The notes under the pieces: model-generated
What the model was told of the DNA's origin: nothing
The model's input: the letters and a program-made list of their open reading frames with translations, nothing else
Database searches by the model: none
Part shown: positions 37,962-47,621 of the stretch, piece after piece
Layout: every line of letters begins with the position of its first letter
Numbering within the stretch: the first letter of the stretch is position 1
Position numbers and translations under genes: made by a program
Source of the DNA: Clostridiales bacterium
GTDB lineage: Bacteria > Bacillota > Clostridia > Saccharofermentanales > DTU023
Direction: 5' to 3'
Length of the DNA: 64,000 nt
Assembly: GCA_004556925.1 (NCBI GenBank)
Contig: SFFI01000012.1
Coordinates: 13,621 to 77,620, forward strand

Positions 37962-38819
37962 CTAGTGTAAGGGACCTAACTCCTTCAGTGGCCAGATCCG
38001 ATAGATCAGCCGACCGACTATTTGCTCATCTGCAATACAGCCTATGGCTTCCTTGCGGGAGTCCACAGATGTTGACCGGTGGTCACCCATAACAAAGATT
38101 CGACCCTCCGGAACTTGGTAGGGTAAGGAAATATCAGTATCCCCATACGCTTTTTCCATAACATAGGGCTCAGTTAATACTTCCCCATTCACTTTTACAT
38201 TACCCTCGTGGTCAATATCTATCCAATCACCTGGGTTGCCAATAACACGTTTAATGAGAACCTTATTATTGTAGTAAAAAGCAATAATATCCCCGACCTT
38301 ATATTGGCCATTATGGAGAGATACGAGGATTTCTCCATCTTCTAGGGTTGGGTTCATGGAATTGCCATAGACCTGGAGGACAGGCAACCAGAGGGTGGCA
38401 ACCAGGACCGCAATGGCCGCGACAACGACCAGGCTAAAAAAGGTACTACGCAGGGCATGGCGGTAGCGTTCCTGATAGCGGACACGGGAAAGTTCGGCCT
38501 CTAGAGCTTTTTTGCGTTGCCCTAAGGGCAGGGCCGATAATTCTTCCAAGACCTCTGAGGATTCCTGGTCTGCCTTACTTTTTCGGGTCCGGCGTTTAGA
38601 CGCCAGACCATCAAGTTCTTGTCGGATGGCCTCTTGCTTCAGCATCGCCTCGCCCATGGCCTGGACCTCTGCTTTTTGTTTAGCTTGCTTTGGCCCAGCC
38701 TTTTTTTTAGATGGGTATTCAGCCTTCGACCGAACGAAGGCAGGGCTTGGTCCTCTCCTATTCACAGGAAGACTAGGTTGGGGACTTGGCCCAAGGGTTA
38801 CACGTTCCCTGTCATTCAT
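37962..38819 (-). CDS. Type I signal peptidase of the pilus locus
   Basis: A 285-residue signal peptidase. Catalytic Ser154 is in GNSMNPTLEDGE and the Lys general base is Lys190 in IKRVIGNPGDWI; the later box FVMGDHRSTSVDSR is intact. So it is an active Ser/Lys enzyme, unlike inactive SipA chaperones of some streptococcal pilus loci. The cytoplasmic N-terminus of about 120 residues, charged and predicted helical, is far longer than usual. The ATG overlaps the previous stop as TAATG. Location suggests a role in pilin processing or assembly. Confidence 0.92.
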   Translation of the reverse strand: MNDRERVTLGPSPQPSLPVNRRGPSPAFVRSKAEYPSKKKAGPKQAKQKAEVQAMGEAMLKQEAIRQELDGLASKRRTRKSKADQESSEVLEELSALPLGQRKKALEAELSRVRYQERYRHALRSTFFSLVVVAAIAVLVATLWLPVLQVYGNSMNPTLEDGEILVSLHNGQYKVGDIIAFYYNNKVLIKRVIGNPGDWIDIDHEGNVKVNGEVLTEPYVMEKAYGDTDISLPYQVPEGRIFVMGDHRSTSVDSRKEAIGCIADEQIVGRLIYRIWPLKELGPLH

Positions 38820-39214
38820 TAGCCTTCTCTACCTTCCGGGTCCCAGTTTTCCGGCATCTGACTATGAGGAGCCATGAGGGGCTCCATTTTGTCTAGCCTG
38901 GGAGCTTGAGACCATGGCCTTTCCTGAGGCCTGTTTGACCTCTGGAGGAAGTCTTGCGAAGAGGCGGTGGTCCTGATCGGACACTCCCGCCGCACTGGAG
39001 GCCTGTTAGGGATCCGGGCTGGGGGCATCTCCCTATAAGGACCTCTGGGCTGATCAGGCGGGGTTAGCCTGGTCCCCTTGTCCCCCTTGGCACGCTCCAG
39101 CTGAAAGTTCAGCTGGTCGATTTTCTCCAAAAGGCGCTCATTTTCCTCCACCTGGGCAATAAGCATTTCAAGAAGGTCCAGACGTTTTAACTTTTTAAGA
39201 CTCTGATAAGCCAT
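38819..39214 (-). CDS. Small coiled-coil and Pro/Arg-rich protein, unknown
   Basis: 131 residues. Residues 5-45 form a probable coiled coil (LDLLEMLIAQVEENERLLEK); the rest is disordered, rich in Pro, Arg and Gln. No signal peptide or membrane segment, so it should be cytoplasmic. It starts 16 bases after the adhesin gene and overlaps the signal peptidase start by one base, so it is part of the pilus operon. It may pair with the long cytoplasmic N-terminus of the signal peptidase. I do not recognise the family. Confidence 0.75.
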   Translation of the reverse strand: MAYQSLKKLKRLDLLEMLIAQVEENERLLEKIDQLNFQLERAKGDKGTRLTPPDQPRGPYREMPPARIPNRPPVRRECPIRTTASSQDFLQRSNRPQERPWSQAPRLDKMEPLMAPHSQMPENWDPEGREG

Positions 39215-39229
39215 AGGCGACGTCTTTCC

Positions 39230-42200
39230 TTAATAGCTATAGGCCCGACGGCGGCGCCAGAGACCGAGGAAGGCCAGACTCATGAGGCCTAAACCTCCTA
39301 GCAGGTAGGGCAGGGTACCCATCCCACCCGTTTCTGGCAGAACTCCTCCCGCCTCAACATCGTTGCTGACCATGGCCCAGGCATCTGAACCGTCCACTTC
39401 TGGCCAGGATGCTTGGGGAGCACCCGTCTGACCACGGAGGAGGAGGGTCTTGGCGCCCTCATCCGCAAAATAATAGGACCGCTCAAGCAAAATAGGCTCA
39501 GGGTAGCTAATAGCATAGCCGGCAGGGGCCCGGAGTTCCCGGAGGAGATATTGGTTGGCCTTTAGGCCTTCAAAACGAAGGCTGGCCGGGAGCTTGTTTT
39601 GAAGATTAGTCACAAGTCCTTTCAGGGCTGCCTCTTCTTCAGTTGTCAGGCCCATCAAGCTACCGCTCCAAGTCGTCTCAGGCGGATGGGGCGTAAAGCT
39701 TTGTGGGCTAGTCGCTCCCGTCTCCTCTACGGCTTTGAGGTAGAAGGTCTGGCCCGTCTTGGGGTCGACCATACTGGGGTTTAGACCAGACAAGAAATTG
39801 TACTTGGACTTAATAGCCTGCAAGTCTGCCTGGCTTAACTGCTCAGATTGGAGGGGGGAATACAGGCCAAAGACCGCGCCAGCAAGGCTGGGTAGGCTCT
39901 GGTCTTCCGTAGAGGCCGCCTGCCCATCCAACTTCAGAAGGTTAATCGCCCAGGGCCTGCCGACGTTAGTTGCCGTGAAGCTGATCTGGGTCTCACCCCC
40001 CGCAAAGGCGGAGGAAGAAAGCCAGAGGGCTGGGTAGGAAGAAGTGGGCAAGCTACTGGCCTGGCTCACTTTGACATCCTGGATATTGGATTCCAAGTCT
40101 TGGAAGCTAGAGAGCGAGTCCTCATGGATCTTGCCATCAGGTCCTAAATAGTAGGGCCGGCCTGTTGAAGGATTCATAATCTCCATCAGGTAGACATCGC
40201 TATCTTGAGTCTGGCCAATCTGGTCGAATGCCAAGCCACGGCTAGTACCATTTGGCAGGGTAGTCGGGACCATGGATAGCGTTCCGGAGGCCGCGCCTAC
40301 AGAAAGCTTAGGCGCATAGATCTGATAGACCGAAGACAGGGCATCACCAGATCCCACGGTGAGCTTAGCATCGATGGTTTGATACATGCTTGCCAGATCC
40401 TGACCTTCCAAAGTCTCTAGAAAATCAAGGGACTGGGCCAGCTGGCTGGCATACTGTTTGCTTGTATCCATCTTACTCTCTTTAATCGCAAGGAAGAGGT
40501 AGGACTTCTCCCCTTCTTCTGCCATGAGAGGGAATTGGTTATTGGCATAGAGCCGGCGTTTTTCGAGCACGGGAGCCTGGGCCCCAGGGAGGCGGATGCC
40601 TACCTTTTGGGGCTCGGCCTCAAGATAAACAGGATCTCCTGTCTCATTTGGCTGGTAGGTATGGTAACGGTAGCCGAAGCTATTCCAGGCGATTTGCTCT
40701 TCCGTCCGCGGCTTATAAGAAGCGTCAATCTCTGCATCATAAGACACGGACACCACCGCATTAGCAGGAATCAAGGCGTCTGTCGTCTCAGGGGAGGTGT
40801 AGGTCGATTGGTCACGCAAGATAAGCCGGAAGGACCGGTCCTTTTGTGGGTTATAGCTATTGTGCCAGTCGAGATCTTCTGGAACCCGACCAGTGCTATC
40901 TCGTTTAACTTGGTAGTCCGGATTGCGGCCGAATAGAGTCTTTTCACTATATTGAACCTGGTACTGACCCTTACTCAAAGATCTGACAATAGGCTGACCG
41001 CTAGAATCTTTTAAAGCACTCCCTTCTTCATCATAGAGGGCCACCTGAACCTTAAGATATTGGTCAGGGTCAAGGAGATTAACCTGGAAATCACTCTCTC
41101 TTTGGGCCGGCTTCCAGCTGAAGAAGTCATCTACCTGGGGCAAGTTATCTACCATAACCAGGTCATCAATATAGGCACTCTTGCTGTAGTTCTTCACCTC
41201 TAGGGTATAGCGGACCAAAGTTGAAGCATTGGGTAGGTCAATCATATTAGGCAAGGTGCTAACTGAGTTCGCTTGCAGGAGGAGGGGGTTCCCCTCGGCC
41301 GTATTGCTTTTGCCCTTGCTGTCTTTATACACCGCATGCGTATCCGTGAGTTGGGTCACCTGCTTGCGGGAGGATGTGGCAGACTTGCCAAAAACGGGGG
41401 CAAAGGCACCATCATAAACAGATGGGCCGCCCAAGTCCCCTACTTGGCCATTACCGCGGTCATAACTACCGCTCGTGGCCTTGTCCACCAGTGGTACGCT
41501 AGGCGTGAGCCGGGCCACATTTTCGTACAGTTTAGGCTGGGCCTTGTCTCTTGAATGGACAGAGGTCGTCAGGTCAAAACGCGGATAGTCGTGTAAAGCA
41601 ACTGGATTTACTTTTGCTCTATATGAATTGTATATGCCAGGATAGGCAAAGCCAAAGAAACCCGGCTCCGGCGTAAGGGTCACCTGTTGATATTGGACAC
41701 CCTCTCGGTCAATTTCCTGAATTCTCACTTTGAAGGCCGGTGTTTCCTTGTCTCCGGCTGACCCTAAACTAGCCTCTTGGTCCAAGCCAACAGTAATCTC
41801 TTGATGGAGGGCGCCTGCTTTTTCAAACTTAAGTGGGGGGCGATCTAGGGTAATTCTGAACTGTTTAGGTGTTGCCTCGCTTTCCTCAATCTTAAAGCTG
41901 TAGTAGATGTCCTTATCAGTAATAGTCGTGAATAGGTCATTTTCCTTCTCATAGCCAGCGGGGTAAAAACGGATCTCATCAAAACCATAGGGTTTTTCAA
42001 CACTATCGGTAAAGCTCCAGTCTTGTACAACACCAGATTTATGGTCAAGATCGACCCGCCACTGCAGCTGTTCTTCAGCCTTATAGTAGCCAGACTGAAC
42101 ATAGGCCGGACGTCCTTCGGGGTCTTGGCTATCCTGGAATGTGCCTATATGATCGGGATCCAGGCGAGAACCTAGATATCGCTTAGAGATGCCAATTTGA

Positions 42201-45200
42201 GTAGGTTCGCGGTCCATGCCCACTTGAGATGCCAAATACATATCCTCACCCTCTTCTTGCGTTACACAAGTCCCAGGGTAAAGTGAGATATAGTGACCAT
42301 TTTCACGTACTTGTGTTTCATCAGCTATTCCTACTGATGCCCCTTCAAAAGGAGGAATGTATTTCATACGGATTGCATTATCTAAATGGTCAGTAGTCGT
42401 ATCATATTTATCCATGATCACGGCATAGGCAAAGCTCAGACCCTGTTGTGGGGGCAGATACCACCTGCCCTGATCATCTTTATAGACTTTGTCCCGGTTG
42501 AAGTTGGTGAGATCGGAAATATTAAACTTAATCTTTCCTGCTTCACTTGTATTAGCATCGACCGTATAGTTATGTAATGAATAGTTTTCCTTTTTCTCCT
42601 CATACTCCATATAATCCCGTGCAGCTTCTAAAAGGCTTTTATTCCTGTAAGTGATATCAACGGGAAATCCGTTACGAGTATACGGGGTATAAGTCATATT
42701 CTGCCAATTAGGATTAAAACGATAACCGGAAATGGTACCCGGTTGGGCCAGTCCAGCAAAATGAGCGCCAACGGGTAGTGTATCCTCAAGGGTAGAGAGG
42801 TAGAGATTATCAGAGTTGCTGGCATTAAAGAGGGTCACCGTATAAGTGACTACAGACAGACGGTCTTTCCAGGCTTGATTGGTAGAAAAATCTGTCAAAT
42901 TGTAGTAAGAAGGGCTATTCCAATAGATGGGTTTATCCCAATAATCCTTCCAGTAATTCGATACAATATACGCTTCCCCTGTTCTATCCTCACTTCCCGG
43001 AGAATCATTACGTGGCTGTTGATTGTATTGGACCATCTGGGGACCCGCATAGGATTTCCGTAGGAAAACCTCCTGTTCATTGCCCAAGGAGTGGTGGGCC
43101 TGGTCTTCACCCGCGTAGACGTGGATGGTGTTGTCCACACCCTGGTCACCATATTTAGCCGTATAGGCATCCCACAAGCCTTCACCTGGATATGTGAGTT
43201 CCAGGTATAAATAGGCTTGCCCATCGTTAACAAAGCTAATGAGGGGATCATTAGGATTACCATTCCAGGTTAGTTTCTGCTGGCCCTGGCCGTCTTTTGG
43301 AGAAATGGACACATTTTTATAGTTTGCACTAATCTTGACATCATTGCGGTTACTTACTGCGTAAGAGCTAACCTTGACATTAGAAGAATTCCAGGCAAAA
43401 CCATCCGGTGTCGCTGGCAGGAGGTCATAGATGTCCTTATTTTGGAGAGTCACATCCTTTTCACCTTTGAGCGTAATGCGGTATGTGACCTTATCGCCGG
43501 CCGAGATGTGGGTATGTTTGCTTATTTTATCCTGTTCAGGACTCCAGGATAATTGGGTCACAATACTCTTATCAAAGTCATAAATAGGAGACTTGGTTGA
43601 ACTCTCATAGAGACGCTGAGTGGCGTGGTCATTGAGCCAGGTTTCGTTGACATAGGAGCCATCGCCTTCTACTTTTTCATCCACTAATGTGAGGACTTCA
43701 ATTTGTTGCTTAAATTCGCCGCCCTCTTTATGGTCAAAATGCCACTTAGCGACAAAAGTACCGTCAGCTTGCTGGATGACCTCTGCTGTGAGGGGCTCAC
43801 CACCTTGAGCCTTATAAGCTAGCTTATAGGTGCCCGGTTCGATAATCGCGCCGTATTCTTTCCCTCTAAAGGTAACCGTTTCGCCAAAGTTTTTCCCCGG
43901 ATTAAGGCCCGTTTCGGCTAGGAACTTAACCTTGTCCGACATGAGGTGGTCGGTGACAGTTAAGACATCCGGTCCTCCCTGCCCTTGATAGCTAGGCACA
44001 AGAAAGAAGCTGTCGACGCGACCCTCGCCATTGCGACTGATCGCTTTTTCAATGAAGGCCTCCCGATACACGCTACCGTGTTTCGCATATTCATTACGCA
44101 CAAGATGGTCATCCGAACCGTATGTGTCAAATGTAGCATCAATCTCGTTGGTTACTGGGAAATTCTTGTTGGGGTGGGTATAACGCTGGTCCTGGGTAAG
44201 GAGCATAAAGCTATCCTTAACCGTAGTAGCCAGGTGATAGGTATGTTTTTCCCCTGGGGCAAAGGTATAATTTTGATCTTCTTTTTGATAAGGCCAAAAG
44301 ATGGCGTATTGGGCCTCTCGCGTGACGATATAGGATTGATTAGCGAAGTCAAAGCTTCCCCGTCTTTGGCCCTTTAAGTCCTCAAGCGGAATACTGGTCT
44401 TTTGCTGGGGATCCTGGTTAGAGACTAAGACAAGTTGGTTTCCTTCCTTAGTGATAGTTAGCGTGCAGGTCCAACCTATTTGGTCAGGATCATAATCGGC
44501 CTGTCCATGATAGGGTGTCTGAACACCCCGGTTCTGAGCATTAGGAGTTAAGCGAGCGTCCCCTGTCAAAGCCTCTGGCAAGGGAGTAGTGCCTGGGGAT
44601 TGGACAAACTGAGCCCGTGTGATAGTTACAGTAGGACTTCCCTGGCCTTCAAATTTACCAGGATCAGTAAAGAGCTTGTAGAGATCATCCCAACTCAGAT
44701 AGAGATTTTCGTTGAGTTCATCTCTGAGGGTCTTCAGATGACTGTAGGGGGAGTTGCCATCATTTTCAGCGGTAATAGTCCACCAAGCAGGGTCACCGTA
44801 ACGTTGCGGTGAATGTTGGGAGTTGGCCTTCTTCTCTATCGTGAGGTGGGCCCCTCTTTGCTTGAGGATAACGCTCGTCTGGTCCTCAGATGTTTGAGAC
44901 TCCTTATTTTTTAGAGTCATAGTGTAGTCTACGTGATTACGGACGAGATGTTGATTATTACCGGGATCCGTATCAAATTCTAAGATTTCATTACCTAGGC
45001 TATAGCGAAGAGGGGATTCTTTATGCCACAGGGCGACACGGTCAGCTTCTCGTCCTATTTTGTACCAGCTTTTCGCCGTTATTTGCAGGCGACCTTGATC
45101 ATCGAGTGTTGCTTCATAGGCATAGGAAAGCTCTTCTTGCCGGCTTTCTTCCATATAAGCTAAGGCAGTCTTTTGGCCATTGAGATTGACCACTAAAAGA

Positions 45201-47602
45201 CTACCCGGGAAATTTTCCACCATAGGTTTGCCAGCGATATCCAGACTAGCATAATCATTGGGAGTAGTTACAATATGTCTTTCCAGCGTCTGGAGAAGGG
45301 CTGCGCTGAGGCCATCCCTAAGCTTCATGCTATTAGGTAAGGTCAGGGTATCTTTGACCACGTCTGGGTATTCCTGACTATGCAAATACCCTAGTTCGGC
45401 AAAACCGTCATAGTATTTGCGGGCACCCGTGACCGTGTCGGAAACAGTAAAGCTTAAACCGGCCCCATAGTATTTCCCTTGTTTCTCTTGAATGATGGGT
45501 TTTTGACCTAACTTTTTGACCTGGTGGTCTCGAGGCTCCACGACATGGGGGAAGTTAATATAGTCACCCGCTGGGTTTTTAGTATAGGTGGTCTCTTGAG
45601 GAGGTGTTTTACCCTCCTTGGCTTCTGCCCAGATGGTGGTATTCCCCCCTAAGCTCCCTTCGGGATAAGTCACGTGGGTGCTAATGTTGGCTGTAGCCCC
45701 TGCAGGGATGCCCGTGATGTCATAGTAGTAGAGAACACCTTGCCCATCTGAGTCCGCAATTTGACCGGACAAAGGAATGGGCGCTAGCTGTGTGCCATCA
45801 CTGACTTCAAGACTGAGGCTAGCCGGAGCTGTATAAGAACTAGGATCACCTTGTTTAGCATGGTCAGCCTTGATGTAAAGGCGGACAGTACCGTTATCGT
45901 AGTGGCTATCCGCATTAGACAGAGCAATTTTTAAAAGACTAGCATAGGCTGTCGGATAGGTATAGGAATAACCAGGATTGTTTTGGTTGGTGTAAGGCAG
46001 GACATTAATGCGAATAAAACTAGACTTATTAGGATTTTCAGGATGGGTATAGGCATAATAAGAGCTTGCAGGTGTTTGGGCCAAAACATTCTTGGCCGGA
46101 TCTAAATCGGCCGGCGGGTCTTGTTTGACCGGAGCCCTCAGGGCTGACGCCGGAGCTTTTTGGGCCTGGGCTACTAGAGGCTCAGAGATGTCTAGGTCTG
46201 ATGTCTCCAGGCCCAAGCTGTCAGGGGCCTCATTTGCAGACTCAGCAAGGATGGCCATTTTTTCCTCTTGTTTTTCCGCAGCCACATGCGCTTCAGAGGC
46301 AGCCAGTTGAGCCTCATTCTCTAAGACGGCCGCTTGCCGGGCAGCTTCTGCATTCGCCTCAGCCGTAATTTGGTCAGACAGACCCTGTGCACGTAGGGCT
46401 GCCCTGTAACGATCTTTGACCTCTAGGCGGGCATCGTAGTTGACCTCTGGGCCATATAGAATATTACTCAATGCGGATGAGAGCTGGTCTAGCTTTTCTT
46501 CCGAAACAGCTTGCTGGCTGATTCCATCTCGAATAATCAGGTCGCTATCCATATACATCCGCAGGGCATAGGTTAAGGTGTCAGCTGTATCGGCAGCCTT
46601 TTCTTTCAGCGCTTGGAGGAGGTCAAGAGGCCACTTGTCTGTGTCAACAAGGCTACCCTCTGCATTTACTACGCGGCCCTCATTATCCAAGGCATAAGTA
46701 GCTAAGACCCTGTCGCACCAAGCTTGCTTGAGGCTTTCTAACTCTTCTGGCGAAAAACGCTCAGGCGGGATTTCCTCTCCTTCCTTGTTCCGGATCAGGC
46801 CATCATCCCCCCATTGGTAGAGGCTGAGGTCATGGCTACCTGGTTCCTTGTCTTGGTCTTGTAAAGACTCCTCAGTTTGTGCTTCAGACCGCTGTTCTTT
46901 CAAGGCTAAAATAGCGGAATCGGAAAAGTCACCAATCTCTTGGATCACTCCGTTTTGGTCGATAATTTGACCGTTTTGATCCATTCTATATAAGCTCAAT
47001 ACCTGGTCCAGGTACTTGGCTTCAAGTGCTTGATAGATTTGGGGGCTAAGGCTGTCAGGGGCTATCAATTGGCCTTCTTCATCAAAAACCTGACCCTGAC
47101 CATTCATGTGGTAATGCTCAAGAGCCATCGCAAGGGCTTGCTCCTGAGCTTTTCGAGCTAGTTCTTTGAGCTGAGATTCACTGAGGATACTCTTGTCAAT
47201 TTCTTGCCCTGCGGGATCATACACTTTGCCCTGGGCATCCATACTAAAGCCTTCAATAGAATCCAAAGCGGTTGGCTCGCTAGTGAACTCACCGCTTACC
47301 TGGCCAGATACATCAACCGGATCTACCTGGTCAGAATTCGATTCTTGGGCAGTTGTTGTTTCCTCGACCGCTTCTGGAGTGCTCGTCTCTTCCGCTATTA
47401 GGTCAGCAGGATTCTGGCCTTCCTGGGTGTCCAGGCCAGGCATATCAACCGAATTTTCGAGGGTAATGGCAGGCAGGATCAGGGCATAAGTCGTAACAAA
47501 TACAGTGACAATTGCCAAAGCCGCAAGGACATTTCTAACCCGGCGGCGGAATCTAGCCTTGCGTATATAGTTTTGTACTTGGATCCAAAAGTTAGTATTC
47601 AT
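39230..47602 (-). CDS. Giant LPXTG-anchored pilus tip adhesin / isopeptide-type surface protein
   Basis: 2790 residues, by far the largest gene here. The N-terminus has a basic region and a signal/anchor helix ending YALILPAITLE, a motif of long Firmicute adhesins. Residues 117-385 form about six repeats with an alternating Asp/Gly pattern. A long extracellular region of beta-domains follows, with many DUF11/isopeptide-D2-like blocks ending in short VxNxA strands. Near the C-terminus is a SpaA/Cna_B-type domain with the E-box YLLRELRAPAGYAISYPE. The sorting signal LPETGG, hydrophobic helix and RRRR tail end the protein. Composition matches its neighbours, so recent import is not indicated. 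Likely the pilus tip subunit; the ligand is unknown. Confidence 0.88.
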   Translation of the reverse strand: MNTNFWIQVQNYIRKARFRRRVRNVLAALAIVTVFVTTYALILPAITLENSVDMPGLDTQEGQNPADLIAEETSTPEAVEETTTAQESNSDQVDPVDVSGQVSGEFTSEPTALDSIEGFSMDAQGKVYDPAGQEIDKSILSESQLKELARKAQEQALAMALEHYHMNGQGQVFDEEGQLIAPDSLSPQIYQALEAKYLDQVLSLYRMDQNGQIIDQNGVIQEIGDFSDSAILALKEQRSEAQTEESLQDQDKEPGSHDLSLYQWGDDGLIRNKEGEEIPPERFSPEELESLKQAWCDRVLATYALDNEGRVVNAEGSLVDTDKWPLDLLQALKEKAADTADTLTYALRMYMDSDLIIRDGISQQAVSEEKLDQLSSALSNILYGPEVNYDARLEVKDRYRAALRAQGLSDQITAEANAEAARQAAVLENEAQLAASEAHVAAEKQEEKMAILAESANEAPDSLGLETSDLDISEPLVAQAQKAPASALRAPVKQDPPADLDPAKNVLAQTPASSYYAYTHPENPNKSSFIRINVLPYTNQNNPGYSYTYPTAYASLLKIALSNADSHYDNGTVRLYIKADHAKQGDPSSYTAPASLSLEVSDGTQLAPIPLSGQIADSDGQGVLYYYDITGIPAGATANISTHVTYPEGSLGGNTTIWAEAKEGKTPPQETTYTKNPAGDYINFPHVVEPRDHQVKKLGQKPIIQEKQGKYYGAGLSFTVSDTVTGARKYYDGFAELGYLHSQEYPDVVKDTLTLPNSMKLRDGLSAALLQTLERHIVTTPNDYASLDIAGKPMVENFPGSLLVVNLNGQKTALAYMEESRQEELSYAYEATLDDQGRLQITAKSWYKIGREADRVALWHKESPLRYSLGNEILEFDTDPGNNQHLVRNHVDYTMTLKNKESQTSEDQTSVILKQRGAHLTIEKKANSQHSPQRYGDPAWWTITAENDGNSPYSHLKTLRDELNENLYLSWDDLYKLFTDPGKFEGQGSPTVTITRAQFVQSPGTTPLPEALTGDARLTPNAQNRGVQTPYHGQADYDPDQIGWTCTLTITKEGNQLVLVSNQDPQQKTSIPLEDLKGQRRGSFDFANQSYIVTREAQYAIFWPYQKEDQNYTFAPGEKHTYHLATTVKDSFMLLTQDQRYTHPNKNFPVTNEIDATFDTYGSDDHLVRNEYAKHGSVYREAFIEKAISRNGEGRVDSFFLVPSYQGQGGPDVLTVTDHLMSDKVKFLAETGLNPGKNFGETVTFRGKEYGAIIEPGTYKLAYKAQGGEPLTAEVIQQADGTFVAKWHFDHKEGGEFKQQIEVLTLVDEKVEGDGSYVNETWLNDHATQRLYESSTKSPIYDFDKSIVTQLSWSPEQDKISKHTHISAGDKVTYRITLKGEKDVTLQNKDIYDLLPATPDGFAWNSSNVKVSSYAVSNRNDVKISANYKNVSISPKDGQGQQKLTWNGNPNDPLISFVNDGQAYLYLELTYPGEGLWDAYTAKYGDQGVDNTIHVYAGEDQAHHSLGNEQEVFLRKSYAGPQMVQYNQQPRNDSPGSEDRTGEAYIVSNYWKDYWDKPIYWNSPSYYNLTDFSTNQAWKDRLSVVTYTVTLFNASNSDNLYLSTLEDTLPVGAHFAGLAQPGTISGYRFNPNWQNMTYTPYTRNGFPVDITYRNKSLLEAARDYMEYEEKKENYSLHNYTVDANTSEAGKIKFNISDLTNFNRDKVYKDDQGRWYLPPQQGLSFAYAVIMDKYDTTTDHLDNAIRMKYIPPFEGASVGIADETQVRENGHYISLYPGTCVTQEEGEDMYLASQVGMDREPTQIGISKRYLGSRLDPDHIGTFQDSQDPEGRPAYVQSGYYKAEEQLQWRVDLDHKSGVVQDWSFTDSVEKPYGFDEIRFYPAGYEKENDLFTTITDKDIYYSFKIEESEATPKQFRITLDRPPLKFEKAGALHQEITVGLDQEASLGSAGDKETPAFKVRIQEIDREGVQYQQVTLTPEPGFFGFAYPGIYNSYRAKVNPVALHDYPRFDLTTSVHSRDKAQPKLYENVARLTPSVPLVDKATSGSYDRGNGQVGDLGGPSVYDGAFAPVFGKSATSSRKQVTQLTDTHAVYKDSKGKSNTAEGNPLLLQANSVSTLPNMIDLPNASTLVRYTLEVKNYSKSAYIDDLVMVDNLPQVDDFFSWKPAQRESDFQVNLLDPDQYLKVQVALYDEEGSALKDSSGQPIVRSLSKGQYQVQYSEKTLFGRNPDYQVKRDSTGRVPEDLDWHNSYNPQKDRSFRLILRDQSTYTSPETTDALIPANAVVSVSYDAEIDASYKPRTEEQIAWNSFGYRYHTYQPNETGDPVYLEAEPQKVGIRLPGAQAPVLEKRRLYANNQFPLMAEEGEKSYLFLAIKESKMDTSKQYASQLAQSLDFLETLEGQDLASMYQTIDAKLTVGSGDALSSVYQIYAPKLSVGAASGTLSMVPTTLPNGTSRGLAFDQIGQTQDSDVYLMEIMNPSTGRPYYLGPDGKIHEDSLSSFQDLESNIQDVKVSQASSLPTSSYPALWLSSSAFAGGETQISFTATNVGRPWAINLLKLDGQAASTEDQSLPSLAGAVFGLYSPLQSEQLSQADLQAIKSKYNFLSGLNPSMVDPKTGQTFYLKAVEETGATSPQSFTPHPPETTWSGSLMGLTTEEEAALKGLVTNLQNKLPASLRFEGLKANQYLLRELRAPAGYAISYPEPILLERSYYFADEGAKTLLLRGQTGAPQASWPEVDGSDAWAMVSNDVEAGGVLPETGGMGTLPYLLGGLGLMSLAFLGLWRRRRAYSY
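46448..47254 (-). repeat. Coding repeats at the adhesin N-terminus
   Basis: About six degenerate repeats of 40-57 residues (residues 117-385). Each opens with an aromatic-containing turn and D-x-x-G-x-V-x-D-x-x-G-x-x-I, as in MDAQGKVYDPAGQEI, MNGQGQVFDEEGQLI, MDQNGQIIDQNGVI, GDDGLIRNKEGEEI and LDNEGRVVNAEGSLV. A helix follows with the pattern LS...L..L....L...L. They are protein-level repeats; DNA identity is low. Confidence 0.8.
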
Positions 47603-47621
47603 ACGTCAATACCTTCTTAAA

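Noticed and set aside
39230..47602. Recent horizontal acquisition of the adhesin gene
   Set aside because: Base composition and codon choice look like the neighbours, and no integrase, IS or tRNA junction is seen.
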